From Lepidostoma basale (Eukaryota > Arthropoda > Insecta > Trichoptera > Lepidostomatidae): a DNA stretch of 64,000 nucleotides. The stretch covers positions 682,001-746,000 of the forward strand of contig JAHDVF020000240.1 in assembly GCA_022606425.2 (NCBI GenBank). The letters run 5' to 3'. How positions within the stretch are numbered: position 1 is the first letter of the stretch; each line of letters starts with the position of its first letter. Below the pieces are notes generated by a model. That model was not told the origin of the DNA. It saw nothing but the letters and a program-made list of their open reading frames with translations, and did no database searches. Shown here piece after piece: positions 43,345 to 53,866 of the stretch. Position numbers and translations under genes: made by a program.

Positions 43345-43925
43345 TGACTAACTAACTAACCATCACGCTGTCTCCCCAGAGGGGAAGGCAGAAAGAATGG
43401 ACCGCCACACTGTTCTCTCACTTCTCTCGATTCCTCTACATTCATACATCTTGTCATGCACGCACGTCGATTTCTCCGACTCCTCACGTGACCGACATTA
43501 AATATTTGATTGATTTGATCGTGCCACGTTTTCCGCGGCCTTCCTCTATTTCTAGCTCCGTTCACGTCGTTTACATATAGGTACCTTCTTCACCGTTTTG
43601 TCTTCACTCATTCTTTCCACGTGTCCAAACCATCTTAACGACCCTTTCATTATTTTGTTCATAACATTTTCATTCGCATCACATTCACTTCTTATACTTG
43701 CATTTGAAACTTTATCTTATACTTATTTTACAGTCTTAGAGATCTCATTTCTACTGCATTTATTCTACTCTACCCCACTTTTGTCAGTTCCACGTTTTTC
43801 TTCTATAGATAAGGGTCGGTACAAGAACACCAATGTGTAATGCCATGTAAGCATTTTTGGTTAAGCTTTTGTTTGCGATGACAGCTCTAAGCGCACCCTT
43901 CATTTTGTTGCCTGCCCCAACGCTT
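43345..43925 (-). mobile_element. Family A LINE, 3' copy
   Basis: The (TAAC)n tail starts it; the minus frame MNGARNRGRPRKTWHDQINQ, IFNVGHVRSRRNRRACMTRC continues upstream, broken, to LPKNAYMALHIGVLVPTLI-type sequence near 43870. Confidence 0.75.
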
Positions 43926-43949
43926 CTAACATAGCTGCCATTCTATGTG

Positions 43950-44220
43950 GCCATGACCTTCGTGGCCGATTGACAAGTGTTATGACTGCCACACCGATGG
44001 TCTCGGGTTCGATTTCCGGCGATGGCAGTGTTGTCACATTGTCTTTGGTCTTTTGTAGAATTCACGTGACAATAAAAATGGCGATAAATTAGTTACCTAT
44101 CATGTGTCATAAGAATCAATCTTCTTCTTCCTAGGCTTGTCCCATTTACTTGGGGTCCTGGGTAGCATTTGGTGGGATCCGATCTCTTTTGAGAGTCCTT
44201 TGCATGACATAAGAATCAAT
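43950..44220 (+). mobile_element. tRNA-derived SINE with nested 87-bp insert
   Basis: The head GACCTTCGTGGCCGATTGAC and B box GGTTCGATTTCC are followed by GGCGATGGCAGTGTTGTCAC and AATTCACGTGACAATAAAAA. At 44121 a fragment is inserted between two copies of CATAAGAATCAAT. Confidence 0.75.
44121..44207 (-). mobile_element. Very short LINE insertion with 13-bp target duplication
   Basis: CATAAGAATCAAT stands at 44108-44120 and 44208-44220. The minus strand of the 87 bases ends in GAAGAAGAAG, a LINE-like tail. It is an extreme 5' truncation. Confidence 0.7.
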
Positions 44221-44317
44221 ATGAAAGCTATACCCTATACATCGTTTTGGCTCACGTTGTAAAGAGCGATTAAACAAAATAATAATAATAATATTAATGG
44301 CGTAAATAATAGTAATA

Positions 44318-44915
44318 TCGAAAAAACAAAATGTATGACCTTTTCCAAAACACCCAAAACATGAAACCTGGTTATAGAAAATCAACCCATAGAACAGGTC
44401 AGGCTTCAAGTATCTAGGCATAGACCTGGTGGGAGGAAATATAAGCCCAAGTAAACAAGGAAGCTGCAATCTCTGGCGCTCTAAAATCCACAATACGGAA
44501 AAATAAAGACATGCCCATTAAGAGTAAGATGAGAATCTATAAAGCATGCATAAGATCAATATAACATATGGCGTCGAAGCAAAGGCAGACACAGTAAGGA
44601 CCAAACAAGTTTTGAGGACTTCCAAGATGAATACACTGAGGACGATAGCAGACAAGACGCTGAGAGATCGCGTGAGGAACACCAGAATAAGAGAGATATG
44701 TGAGGTTGAGGATATTATAAGATTGAGCAGACAGCGAAAAAGGGACTGGTACGGGCATGTTTAAAGAATAGACACCACCAGACTCCCCCATATTGCATTA
44801 CATAATCAACCTCATGGGACTCGTCCTCGTGGAAGACCTTCTAAAAGATGGAAGGACAGCTGGGAGTCTACCTCACTAAAGGAGCAACACTCTGGAGAAC
44901 AGACCACATAAGAAA
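44318..44915 (+). mobile_element. Family D LINE, RT fragment
   Basis: TFSKTPKT, then KSTIRKNKDMPIKSKMRIYK, ACIRSI, VRTKQVLRTSKMNTLRTIAD, KTLRDRVRNTRIREICEVED and RDWYGHV in a frame broken several times. It shows the uninterrupted CATTAAGAGTAAGATGAGAA site into which a MITE went in the copy at 49395. Confidence 0.7.
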
Positions 44916-45319
44916 ATAATAACATAAACGTATTATGTGATTATAAAAAAGCGAAACGCGGAGTAATTTCTGTACATCTGCTCATCAATGAATGCAAAAA
45001 GAAAACAATAATGAATGATTCAGTTAAAGTTCTGAACACGAGCACCAGTCTTTGGCACATTACGTTCTCACATTCTCCACACCTGATATCACATTAGCAA
45101 TTATCTTCCAGTGTTCAATGAAACTCGTTAAAATTCTCAAATTGATCAGCGATATTCGCACTTAGCAATCGCGCGGCAATTAACGTTATTATTATTGGCC
45201 TCAAGTTTTCAAGTTCTTGAACAATCGGAGGTTTTGCAACAGTGTTAACTGTTATTGAACGCATTTAAAATATATCTTCAATCGATCGTTATGCATTCAT
45301 TATTTGATTTAATTTATCC
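44916..45319. other. Unassigned stretch
   Basis: No gene or element end was recognised. Confidence 0.3.
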
Positions 45320-45560
45320 CAGTCCACACAGGTCAGACTGAATAGACTGAGATGGGCCGGTCACGTGCAGAGGATGCCGTCATCGCGAACCCCAAAAAGA
45401 TTGCTGGAGTGGCACCCGGGTAGTAGAAGACCAATTGGACGACCAAGGCTGCGATGGGAGGATGAAGTTGGGAGAGATGGGGCGAAATTGTTACAAGTGT
45501 CAGATTGGAGCGGAGAAAGAAAGAAAGAAGAATTTATCACGCGCTTTTTGCACCAATCGA
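45320..45560 (+). mobile_element. Family G LINE, RT C-terminal fragment
   Basis: The frame RLRWAGHVQRMPSSRTPKRL, LEWHPGSRRPIGRPRLRWED, EVGRDGAKLLQVSDWS gives the GHV...GRP.RW...V.D pattern of RTE-like ends. The related scrap is at 9836. Confidence 0.65.
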
Positions 45561-45604
45561 GTAATATGTGGGATGTATTGAACTCTGAAAAGTGCAAATA
45601 GATT

Positions 45605-45875
45605 AAGAGTTCCTCAAAGAGCTATGGAAATACCAATGTTGTTAATCAATATAGCGGACAGGGTGAGAAACACCACTATTTGAGCCAGAACAGGAGTGTC
45701 AGAAGAGTAGCAGTCTAAAATGGCGCTGGGCAGGCCATGTCGCTCGCAGCTCTGACGATAGATGAACAAAACACCTCTTTGATGGTGTCCTAGAACTGCG
45801 ACCCGAAACCATGGACGTCTCCAACTTCGATGGATGACATAAAGAGTTGCGTGCTGCCCAGGATCGACAGAAATG
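45605..45875 (+). mobile_element. Family E-like LINE fragment
   Basis: VPQRAMEIPMLLINIADRVR, then ARTGVS, and after stops KMALGRPCRSQL and CPRTATRNHGRLQLRWMT. It is heavily decayed. Confidence 0.5.
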
Positions 45876-46140
45876 ATCCATCTTAATGATCCTTTCATTA
45901 TTTTGTTCATAACATTTCACTTCACGCATTTACTTCTTATATTTTCATTCGACACTATCATACACAGAGTATCCACACATTCGTCTAAGAGATCTCATTT
46001 CTACTGCATTTATTCTACTTTCATCCTTCTTTTGCCAGTTCAATGCTTCGCTTACATACATAAGGGTCGGTAGAAGAACACCATTGTGCACTGCCATTCT
46101 AGCTTTTTTGGATAGGGTTTTGTTTGCAATGACAACTTAG
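45876..46140 (-). mobile_element. Family A LINE, internal piece
   Basis: The minus strand reads AKMAVHNGVLLPTLMYVSEA, LNWQKKDESRINAVEMRSL-type sequence to NKIMKGSLRW, then is cut at the border with the family E-like piece. Confidence 0.7.
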
Positions 46141-46206
46141 AGTGCACCATAACTAAATAAGTTAAATTAAAATACTAAAGTATAAAGAAGTCCTTTCGAG
46201 GCTTAA

Positions 46207-46810
46207 CCCTTAACACTCCTTTGTCGAATGCCAGTCGACATCGCTATATGTACGCTACAACTCAGTTGTCGGCTGGCAGCCGACCAGATAAGAAGTATTT
46301 TCGGGCGCAAAACTTGACATGTGTCGTTGTCTCTTGTGATTATTCGTTAAAAAAACATTTAATTTCACGTTTTAATTTTATTTTGTAATTTTTTACAGTT
46401 TTTACTTTACTATAAAATAATCCTTGCACATTCACATAACCTAAAATGGCGGGAACTTCGCGTGATACGTCATGCAGAGGAGCGATTTGGGTACAAGCCC
46501 CACTTCATTGCGAAACTAAGGTTCTAAAGACTGTACTGTGTGCAGTAACAGAAAGATTCCAGGGGGAAGACGGGAAACAGTGTGGTTTTATGAGACCTGT
46601 TCCAGAAAACCTGGTATCCATCCTGGAGATTGTTTTAAAAAGTACCATACTATGCAAAACTATAAGTTGTCCATAATGTTTTTTGTAAATTGTTTTTTAT
46701 TTGAGTGAAAATCATTACAAATGAATTTTCCTATCAATAAAAATATTTTGACATTATTTAAATTAGAGTTGGCTGACAAACAATATAAAAAAATAATGGA
46801 GTGGTAAGGG
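46207..46810 (+). mobile_element. piggyBac-like element, internally deleted, 604 bp
   Basis: The ends CCCTTAACACTCC and GGAGTGGTAAGGG are inverted repeats differing at one base, bordered by TTAA (46203-46206 and 46811-46814), the piggyBac target. The frame near 46525-46670 reads CVCSNRKIPGGRRETVWFYE, TCSRKPGIHPGDCFKKYHTM, the cysteine-rich C-terminal zinc-binding end of piggyBac transposases, with the last cysteines partly lost. The catalytic core is gone. Confidence 0.8.
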
Positions 46811-46814
46811 TTAA

Positions 46815-47629
46815 AAGTTGTAAAGAAGAAGTATTTCCTGAAAAAAAAATAGATAATTTTGTCTTCGTAATGAACTCGCGTGTATCGTAATATTGTAAAT
46901 AGGTTCGCCAAATAAGTGTTATAACAATGCTCACATTACATGGCTCTGTACAAACAGTACAGGCCAATTATATTATTTAACATGACGTCAACAACAGTGG
47001 GTTACGGTTCTGTGCCATTGTTGCTCTACGCCCGCTAAGATAAAACTAAATGCATTCATCATTCCATGTGCAATATGACTCATAATTATTTTTACAACAA
47101 TAGCTATCTTTTGTTGTATCTTTTTGAAAATACTGTGGTGAACGAATTCCTATTTTTCCGAAACGTCCGTTTCTGTTTTGTTCGAATCGTTATTTGTTTT
47201 ATTTTTATTTATAGGTTATTGCCATATAGTTGTATACATAAATTCCCATATGACGTATCTTATCTGCATAATAATATTATGTTTATCCATTGTTTCAAGT
47301 ATGGAGCCCTTCAGCTGTTCATTTATCTCTGAGCTTATCCCATTATATACGCAAGCCCCCTGATTCCACTTAACATTGCGTCTGCAATTCTGTCAACATA
47401 TTAGTGTCTTGTTTTATTTGAAATTCGAACGTTCTTTCGTTACTTCATGTAATATCTCAGAGATGGACGTCACAGTAAAAACATAAAACTTTGCCGACTG
47501 AATAAAAACATTCTGAGATTGTAAAATAGACTTGGACTTGGATCTTCTGGCTTACAGTTGTTCAGCTCTTGTGGCTGAATTATATCGTATTCAAATATAA
47601 TTGAAGAATGAAAACTTTGAATTAATACA
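46815..47629. other. AT-rich stretch with hAT scrap
   Basis: CTTCTGGCTTACAGTTGTTC at 47547 and CAGCTCTTGTGGCT match the hAT MITE interior. The open frames at 47066-47363 are AT-rich and hydrophobic by composition only. Confidence 0.3.
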
Positions 47630-47890
47630 TGGCAGTGGATCGGTCACACTCTGAGACGGAACCCAGCCTGCATCGCTCAGGGCGCACTAGACTGGTCCCC
47701 TATGGGGGGAAAGAGAAATCGAGGCAGACCTAGAGCCACCTGGAGAAGAACCCTGCAGGACGAGGTTAAGGCAGCAGGTCTCACTTGGGACGATGTTAAG
47801 CATCAGGCATGCGATAGAGTCGGGTGGAGAAGATTCCTTGAGACCCTATGCACCACGGAGGTGTGACAGGACAAAAAGAAGAAAGAAGAA
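47630..47890 (+). mobile_element. Family H LINE, 3' copy
   Basis: The frame QWIGHTLRRNPACIAQGALD, WSPMGGKRNRGRPRATWRRT, LQDEVKAAGLTWDDVKHQAC, DRVGWRRFLETLCTTEV is open to its stop, giving the family H C-terminus. A (GAA)n tail follows. Confidence 0.75.
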
Positions 47891-48514
47891 GAAGAAGAAT
47901 ACAACAATTGTTTCTTTAACCCCCATAAAAAAAATAGCGTCAAACTTCGGTTGACTACATTTACAGTTTATCTTTATATAATATTACGCACAATTTAGCA
48001 AAGAGGTTTATAAAATACATTCAAATATGCGCTGCAAATGTAGTGTCACAGTTAAAAACCGTTTTTTTACTGCAAATGTAGTTAGCCGCAAATGTAGTTA
48101 GCGATGTTGAACAAATATGTTTCGGATGAACCACATACTTCTTCTTTGTGAGCGTTTTTGACTTTGTTATTTCCTTAACGTGTTTATTTAAATAAATTTT
48201 GGAATAAAGTATTGTTTTGACTTGATCTTTTGGCTCTTTTGTGTTATTGTAGTGTTAGAATTTGAAGGTAGTCCTTTGTAAAATCGATAGGACAGTTTCC
48301 GAATGCGTTCATCAATGATCGGGATTCACGATTCTAGGTGCATTTGTGTGATCCTGCTCCATAAAAGCGCACCCATCGTTAGTCGGATCGCCTTATTTTT
48401 CCGGAGCTAGATTTTTCGTATGTAACTTGAAGCTGCCTAATCCAATATACTCGTATAGGGGTTGCCTAAGCGGAGATCGGTCTAGTGACAGCTTTGTATA
48501 ACAGGAGTTTATTA
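47891..48514. other. Unassigned stretch
   Basis: GCAAATGTAGTTAG is repeated twice near 48066-48100. TACTCGTA is at 48448. No gene is seen. Confidence 0.3.
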
Positions 48515-48755
48515 TTCTTCTTCAGCCTATTTCCATCCACTCCTGGACAAATGCCTTCTCCATTTGCTTCCACTCCACTCTGTCTCTTGCAGACTGCATC
48601 CAGGTTATGTCGAAGTGTCGATTAAGTTCATCATTTCACTGTAGTTGGGGTCGCCCTGCACTTCTCTTTGCGGTCCATGGTCTCCAAGTCGGCAGTATTT
48701 TTGTTAAATTTTCTTCCGAACTTCTGGCTACGTGTCCAGCCCATTGCCATTTTAA
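48515..48755 (-). mobile_element. Family E-like LINE, 3' copy
   Basis: The minus frame KWQWAGHVARSSEENLTKIL, PTWRPWTAKRSAGRPQLQ, stop, QSARDRVEWKQMEKAFVQEW closes the family E-like type in the same way as 20383 and 53240. Confidence 0.68.
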
Positions 48756-48842
48756 TCAATAATTTATTTATTTATTTACAATCGCTACACGATGGATGAT
48801 GTCAGTTACGAGTGCCTCTACTCTTTAAGGCTTATTCCTTAC

Positions 48843-49037
48843 CAGTGGCGGTACTCCCATAGTAACCCAGAAGCCCGGCTTGCGTATGAATTTTTGAATC
48901 AAAACCCCCAAATCTATGTAATCATCCCCCCACATAAACCAACAACCCACCAAATCACCTTCCAACAATATTCCCATCAGACGTAAGAGGAATAGCCACA
49001 AGAGCTGAACCTCTGTAAGCCAGAAGAGGTTTTGATT
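48843..49037. mobile_element. hAT MITE, one end lost
   Basis: CAGTGGCGGTACTCCCATAG begins it. The interior AACAACCCACCAAATCACCT and CTGTAAGCCAGAAGAGGTTT match 17432 and 1928 in inverse order. The second end is replaced by the next element. Confidence 0.7.
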
Positions 49038-49039
49038 GT

Positions 49040-49112
49040 CAACTGTCAAATTGACAGTCTGTTGAAACAATGTTGCCAGTTTAAAAACCAAACCTCTAAA
49101 AAAACACCCTAT
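49040..49112 (-). mobile_element. Solo end of the 41417-type mariner-like element
   Basis: The minus strand reads TAGGGTGTTTTTTTAGAGGT and continues GTTTTTAAACTGGCAACATT and GACAGTCTGTC-like words as in 41419-41490. Only the terminal 70 bases are present. Confidence 0.65.
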
Positions 49113-49394
49113 ATATTCACTATGTATTAAACAATTGAGTACTTTTGGGTAAATACTAAATAAATCGCAATGTTATGTGGAATTTCGTCTGTATTTCCAT
49201 ATCTGTGATATGTATATCCAGATACTCTGCGGTTGGAAAAGGTCTGGGCGGGCTATTATTGCGAGGGAGATAACACCATGCAACTGTCACGGTATCCTCA
49301 CCGCAAATAATCCTCGAAATGCGATAAACATTATAAATACACTGCACTATAGTTCAACCGCTATAAATTGGCGGGAACAATAAGTGACAGTAAA
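49113..49394. other. Unassigned stretch
   Basis: No gene or element was recognised. Confidence 0.3.
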
Positions 49395-50520
49395 TCAAAC
49401 TGACAGGTATACGAAAAGGAGACAGCCTAAGCCCTTTTCTGTTCAATCTGATAATGAACAAACTTATAGAGGAGACCCAATCTCTACAACTGGGATATAG
49501 GATGGGAGAGCAAATTTTCAATGTAGTCTGTTATGCAGACGATCCTATAATAATAGCTGAATACAAGAATGACCTACAACAAATGCTAGACAGACTACAT
49601 CACGCCTGTAAGAAATACAACATAACGATCTCTATCGAAAGATAAAAGAATGACCTTTTCCAAAACACCTAAAACACGTAACCTGGTTATAGAAAATCAA
49701 CTCATAGAAGCCTTCCATTGAAACCTCCATAGAAAGCTTCAAGTATCTAGGCAAAGACCTGGTGGGATATATATACAAGCCTAAGTAAACAAGGCAGCTG
49801 CAATATCTGGGGCTCTAAAATCCACAATTTGGAAAAACAAAGACATGGCCATTAAGAGTAATAGGCGGGCCACACTGTGATAAACAAGCTGGTTTGAAAC
49901 CAAAATTTGTATACTGAATGTTATTACTCAAACTTAAACCATGTTCTAGACGTAGTAAAAACGTCGATTTTAGTAAACCATGAGTTAAACCGCGAATGTT
50001 TCTGCATACGGTTATCCTTTCAACAAACATGGTACGTTTATCTCTCTTCCTCGCATTATTTTACCCGGCGTAGAATGAGATAGAAGCCCTATACAAACCG
50101 ATGTTTATCACAGTGTGGCCCGCCTTTAAGATGAGAATCTATAAAGCATGCGTAAGACCAATAATAACATATGGCGTCGAAGCAAGGGCAGACACAGTAA
50201 GGACCAAACAAGTTTTGAGGACTTCCGAAATGAAGACGACACTGAATACGATAGCAGGCAATTCATGAGGAACACCAGAATAATAGAGATATGTGAAGTT
50301 GAAGATATTATAAGATGGAGCAGACAGCGAAAAAGGGACTGGTACGGTCATGTTCAAAGAATGAACACCACCAGACTCCCCTATATTGCATTGCATAATC
50401 AGCCTCACGGGACTCGTCCTCGTGGAAGACCTCCTAAAAGATGGAAGGACAGTTGGGAATCTACCTCACAGGAGGAGCAACACTCTGGAGAACAGACCAC
50501 ATAGGTCTACATTAAGGAAG
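49395..50520 (+). mobile_element. Family D LINE with RT catalytic region, split by a MITE
   Basis: The frame reads TGIRKGDSLSPFLFNLIMNK, LIEETQSLQLGYRMGEQIFN, VVCYADDPIIIAEYKNDLQQ, MLDRLHHACKKYNI. G.SLSP.LFN and YADD are reverse transcriptase blocks B and C. After breaks it resumes at 50131 with MRIYKACVRPIITYGVEARA and ends GRPPKRWKDSWESTSQEEQH near 50504. The 5' part is absent. This is the most complete family D copy. Confidence 0.8.
49862..50126. mobile_element. PIF/Harbinger-type MITE, 265 bp
   Basis: GGCGGGCCACACTGTGATAA and its inverse form 22-bp terminal repeats. TAA borders both ends (49859-49861 and 50127-50129), the 3-bp target duplication of PIF/Harbinger. The empty site survives in the family D copy at 44516-44530. 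Confidence 0.82.
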
Positions 50521-50829
50521 AAGAAGAATAAGACGAAAATACCATGTCATTAATTGATGGGGTATAAAAAACGTATTAAGGTTATATCGAATGTCATCAC
50601 CGTCAGGTGGAGTGAAATTAGGAACATGTCATTTTAATTTAGAAAAAAAAATGACGGGATCAAAATATTAAAATATTAAATGCCGTCCACGTGAGAGGTC
50701 GGAGAAATCGACGTGCGTGCATGACACGAAGCAAAAAGCTTTGTTACTAATATTTTTGCGCAGCAAAGTTTAGGACACCTGGTTTAAAGTAAAATTACGT
50801 TATTACATTAAAATAATCATTAATTGTAC
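50521..50829. other. Unassigned stretch with family A scrap
   Basis: Positions 50655-50730 carry the DQ.. NAVHVRGRRNRRACMT block of family A on the plus strand. The rest is not recognised. Confidence 0.4.
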
Positions 50830-51060
50830 TTAAAACAAATAGCCCAGATTACTTATTAAATTAGAATTATTGTATTGAGTTTTAAATGCGTTTTTATATT
50901 TGTCTTTTTTGTTTAGTTTTTATTATATTTTTACACCTGAAGATGGAGGTATCCTCCGAAACATGTCGTATTTTTTCATATTTTTTTAATAATTAGTGGT
51001 TTAAACAGAGTTATTTTCAATTTCCTAAGTATAAAATTACATTCACATTAAATTGAAATA
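50830..51060. mobile_element. Arm of hammerhead-bearing element (A type)
   Basis: The sequence from TTTTAAATGCGTTTTTATAT through GTTTAGTTTTTATTATATTT to GTGGTTTAAACAGAG matches the right arm at 27870-28010. The left arm is absent. Confidence 0.6.
50932..50972 (+). ncRNA. Minimal hammerhead ribozyme motif (A type)
   Basis: CTGAAGA at 50937, one extra T, perfect stem II GGAGG/CCTCC closed by TAT, GAAA at 50958, self-complementary ACATGT, and C at 50967. The stem II pair that is G-U at 27939 is G-C here. Stem I is shorter because the 3' side reads GTATT. Confidence 0.68.
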
Positions 51061-51121
51061 TTATGAAGATTTTCTTTTATGAAACTCCGTCACACTATAG
51101 CTTTCAGGTGTTATATTTAAT

Positions 51122-51690
51122 ACTAACTAACCATCACGCCGTTTCCCCGGAGGGGTTGGCAGAGAGGATGGATCGCCTCACTGTTCTATCTCTCATCATC
51201 ATCATCCTAAGCTCGACAGCCCTGGGTGGGCCTTGGCTGAATCTAGGAGCTTCCTCCATTCTTGTCTGTTTGATGCCCCCATTCTCCAATTTCTCACTTG
51301 CAACACCGATGCATCCGTGTTGACACTGTCCATCCATCGCATTTTGGGCCTTCCTGGTCTTCTACGTCCCTGTGGTACTGAGAGCGTGAGGCGTTTTGTA
51401 GGGTTGTCGTCGTCCATTCTGATTATGTGACCAGCCCATCTCAGGCGCCCTACTTTGACGGATCTGATCACATCGGGCTCTTTATAGATATCATATAGCT
51501 CTCGGTTATATCGACGACGCCAACCATTGTGGTCTCTCACTGGGCCATATATTGTCCTAAGAACCCTTCTTTCAAATGCTGCGATGGACCTTTCAGTGAA
51601 CTGTTCTATCTCTACATACACATAATTCTCGCGTCCTTTCTACATTCAAACATCGTGACATTCATGCTCGTCATGGCCTCATGGCCTCTT
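51122..51690 (-). mobile_element. Family A2 LINE split by family K
   Basis: The A2 3' end occupies 51122-51179 and its continuation 51614-51690 (CGCGTCCTTTCTACATTCAA, on to CTCGTCATGGCC). Family K lies between. Confidence 0.7.
51194..51599 (-). mobile_element. Family K LINE insert with 14-bp target duplication
   Basis: ACTGTTCTATCTCT stands at 51180-51193 and 51600-51613. The minus frame is open over 130 codons: RSIAAFERRVLRTIYGPVRD, RYNRELYDIYKEPDVIRSVK, LRWAGHIIRMDDDNPTKRLT, RRRPGRPKMRWMDSVNTDAS. A (GAT)n tail lies at 51194-51205. It is an RTE-like C-terminus, perhaps a young insertion. Confidence 0.82.
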
Positions 51691-52299
51691 CTTAATGTAG
51701 TAATATAATTAATACTCTATTATGGATCAAAATTACAACTCTAGCTTTAATATAATACCTTTCATTGTATGGAATTATGTTATTGTATGCTGATACCACA
51801 AAACCACAATATTATTTTGTTTTTAAAATAATATTCGCTCGTGATAATATTGTTTTTTATTTTTTAAACATATGTAAAAAATAAAATTATTTTAAATTCT
51901 GACCACATGTATTACATAATCTGCAGTGAGTACCCTTAGTTAGTAATTGGATAATCTATTATGCAATATTTTGAAATAAGTCTTTGTTTACGGAAAAAGT
52001 ATTAGAAAAATTTGTACACCAATTTACGCCAATAATGACGTGAACTCATTCCAAATTCCATAATCTTTGAGATTCCTTACTGCAAAATATATATATTTTT
52101 TTAATATTGGGCTATAAAAAAAAATATTTATGTATTTTTTCTAATATAGAAAACACCAAAAACTTTTTCTAATTTTATTTAAAAATCGTGTATAGGTTCT
52201 GCTTATTGTCATTGGTGCTTCCCAACCTGGGTAATATTGCGCTCCAGTTGAGGTTATGAGGCGAAAAATACAATATCCAGAGGTTTTGTAGCCTCTGAA
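51691..52299. other. Unassigned AT-rich stretch
   Basis: No gene was recognised here. Confidence 0.3.
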
Positions 52300-52598
52300 T
52301 CGAGGGGTGAATGCAGGTGCAAAAATGAACGGTGTGTCAGTTAGCTGTTTGTTGTATGCGGATGACGTTGTGCTACTTCCAGACATGGAACATGAACTAC
52401 AAGCCCTGGTGTCTAGTATGTGGATGCAACAAGTGGATGAATTTGTTTATTTAAGAAGTTTGTTTACAAAGAATGGAAGAGTGGAGAAGGATATTGAAAG
52501 AAGGGTTGGGGCAGGCAACATAGTAAATGGTGCACTTAAAGTTGTTATCGTAAACAAGAGCCGTTTGGAAAGGAGATGGTTAGTTAGTTAGTTTTTTT
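52300..52598 (+). mobile_element. Family A LINE with RT palm fused to tail by deletion
   Basis: The frame NAGAKMNGVSVSCLLYADDV, VLLPDMEHELQALVSSM contains YADD, the reverse transcriptase catalytic motif. It then runs on QQVDEFVYLRSLFTKNGRVE, KDIERRVGAGNIVNGALKVV and jumps to the (GTTA)n tail. Several hundred bases of body are deleted. Confidence 0.75.
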
Positions 52599-52769
52599 GA
52601 TTGATTTATTTTCGTCTTTGTATTCCACAGTTTTTTAAACTTATTTTTCCCCTTTTATATATTGAATATACGGTAGATATGACCGGGGGAAACCTCTACT
52701 CGGCATGAGGAGATCACCACCGTCAGTAATGAGGAAAGGAAGAATAATAGATATTTAACAATGCCGATT
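52599..52769. other. Unassigned stretch
   Basis: Nothing was recognised. Confidence 0.25.
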
Positions 52770-53170
52770 ACCACTTATGGCATCGAAACTGTAATATTGG
52801 CCAAACAAATTGTCCAGAAACTACGAATGACCCAAAGAGTCATGTTAGGCATAAGGCTTAGAGATAGAGTCAGTAACCACTCGGTGAAAGAAAATATAAA
52901 GGCCACTGACAATATCCACAGTGTAGCTCTAAAATGGTAATAGGGCGGTCACATAGCTAGAAGCTCGGACGAAAAATGGACAAGAAGACTACTGACTTGA
53001 AACCATGGACCGCAATGAGAAGTCCAAAGCGACCGCAACTACGGTGAAAATATGACCTGAACCGACACGTTGGCATAGATTGGTTACAGTCTTTGAAAGA
53101 GACATGAAAGCGAACAGAGGAGGCATTGTCCAGGAGTAGACTGGAATAGGCTGAGTAAGAATAAAAAGAA
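52770..53170 (+). mobile_element. Family E-like LINE fragment
   Basis: ITTYGIETVILAKQIVQKLR, MTQRVMLGIRLRDRVSNHSV, then stops, GGHIARSSDEKWTRRLL. It ends GVDWNRLSK with a (GAA)-type tail. Confidence 0.65.
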
Positions 53171-53239
53171 GATTAATCATTTCCTTCATTTTAGTATTTT
53201 GCACAATGCGCAATTCAATTGCAAATCATTTAATTTTAC

Positions 53240-53555
53240 TACAGTCACCGTTATCATCTTGTATCTGTCCACAGCTGGACGTAGGCCTCCTCCATCTGCT
53301 TCCATGTATGTAGATCTTGGACAACACGCATCCATGTCGTACCGGCAGTCTCTTTTCATGTCGTCTCTCCATCGAAGTTGGGGACGTCCTGGATTTCGGG
53401 TAACAGTTCTAGAACACCAGCATAGGAGGCGTTTTGTCCTTGTGCGGAGCAACGTGGCCTGCCTAGCACCATTTTAGCGCTGCCACTCTTCCTATGGTGT
53501 CGGACACTCCTGTTCTGTCTTTAATAGTGGTATTTCTCAGTAGCAGTAATCGGAT
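53240..53555 (-). mobile_element. Family E-like LINE fragment beside Ptp10D exon
   Basis: The minus strand contains AGHVAPHKDKTPPMLVF-like, RDDMKRDCRYDM and IYMEADGGGL-type sequence, matching 20383 and 48515. Its 5' edge lies about 30 bases before the exon acceptor at 53586-53587. Confidence 0.6.
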
Positions 53556-53587
53556 ATATTTTCAATATGCTTGTTATTTATTTCCAG

Positions 53588-53866
53588 CTCCGGATCCGCC
53601 ATCGAACTTGTCCGTGAGCGCGCGCAGCGGCAAACAGGCGCTGGTCACCTGGTCCCCGCCTCTTCAGGGCCGCCACTCGGGCTACCGGCTGCGAGTGGCA
53701 GCCCTGGCAGAGCCTGGCACGCCAGCGCGCGCCATCACGGTAGAAGATGGCGCTCTGCAGTACTCGCTGAGAGATCTGCAGCCGGGCGCCACCTACCAGC
53801 TGCAGGCCTATACTGTGTTCGACGGCAAGGAGAGTGTGGCGTACACCAGTACCAACTTTACCACAA
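53588..53866 (+). CDS. Ptp10D: Ptp10D-like, complete FN3 repeat exon
   Basis: The acceptor TTATTTATTTCCAG precedes 53588 and the donor GTAAGT follows 53866. Joined in phase 1 to the previous exon it reads APDPPSNLSVSARSGKQALV, TWSPPLQGRHSGYRLRV, DLQPGATYQLQAYTVFDGKE, SVAYTSTNFTT. One whole FN3 fold is present, with the B-strand tryptophan (VTWSPP) and the LQPGATY turn. NLS and NFT are glycosylation sites. The GKESVAYTS block is nearly the same in fly Ptp10D. The exon is markedly GC-rich (many GCG and CAG codons) against AT-rich introns. It ends in phase 1. Two other frames across it are also open; they are shadows caused by base composition. Confidence 0.92.

Noticed and set aside
47066..47363. 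Hydrophobic frames as a small membrane protein
   Set aside because: They are T-rich chance frames in AT-rich DNA without splice or family support.
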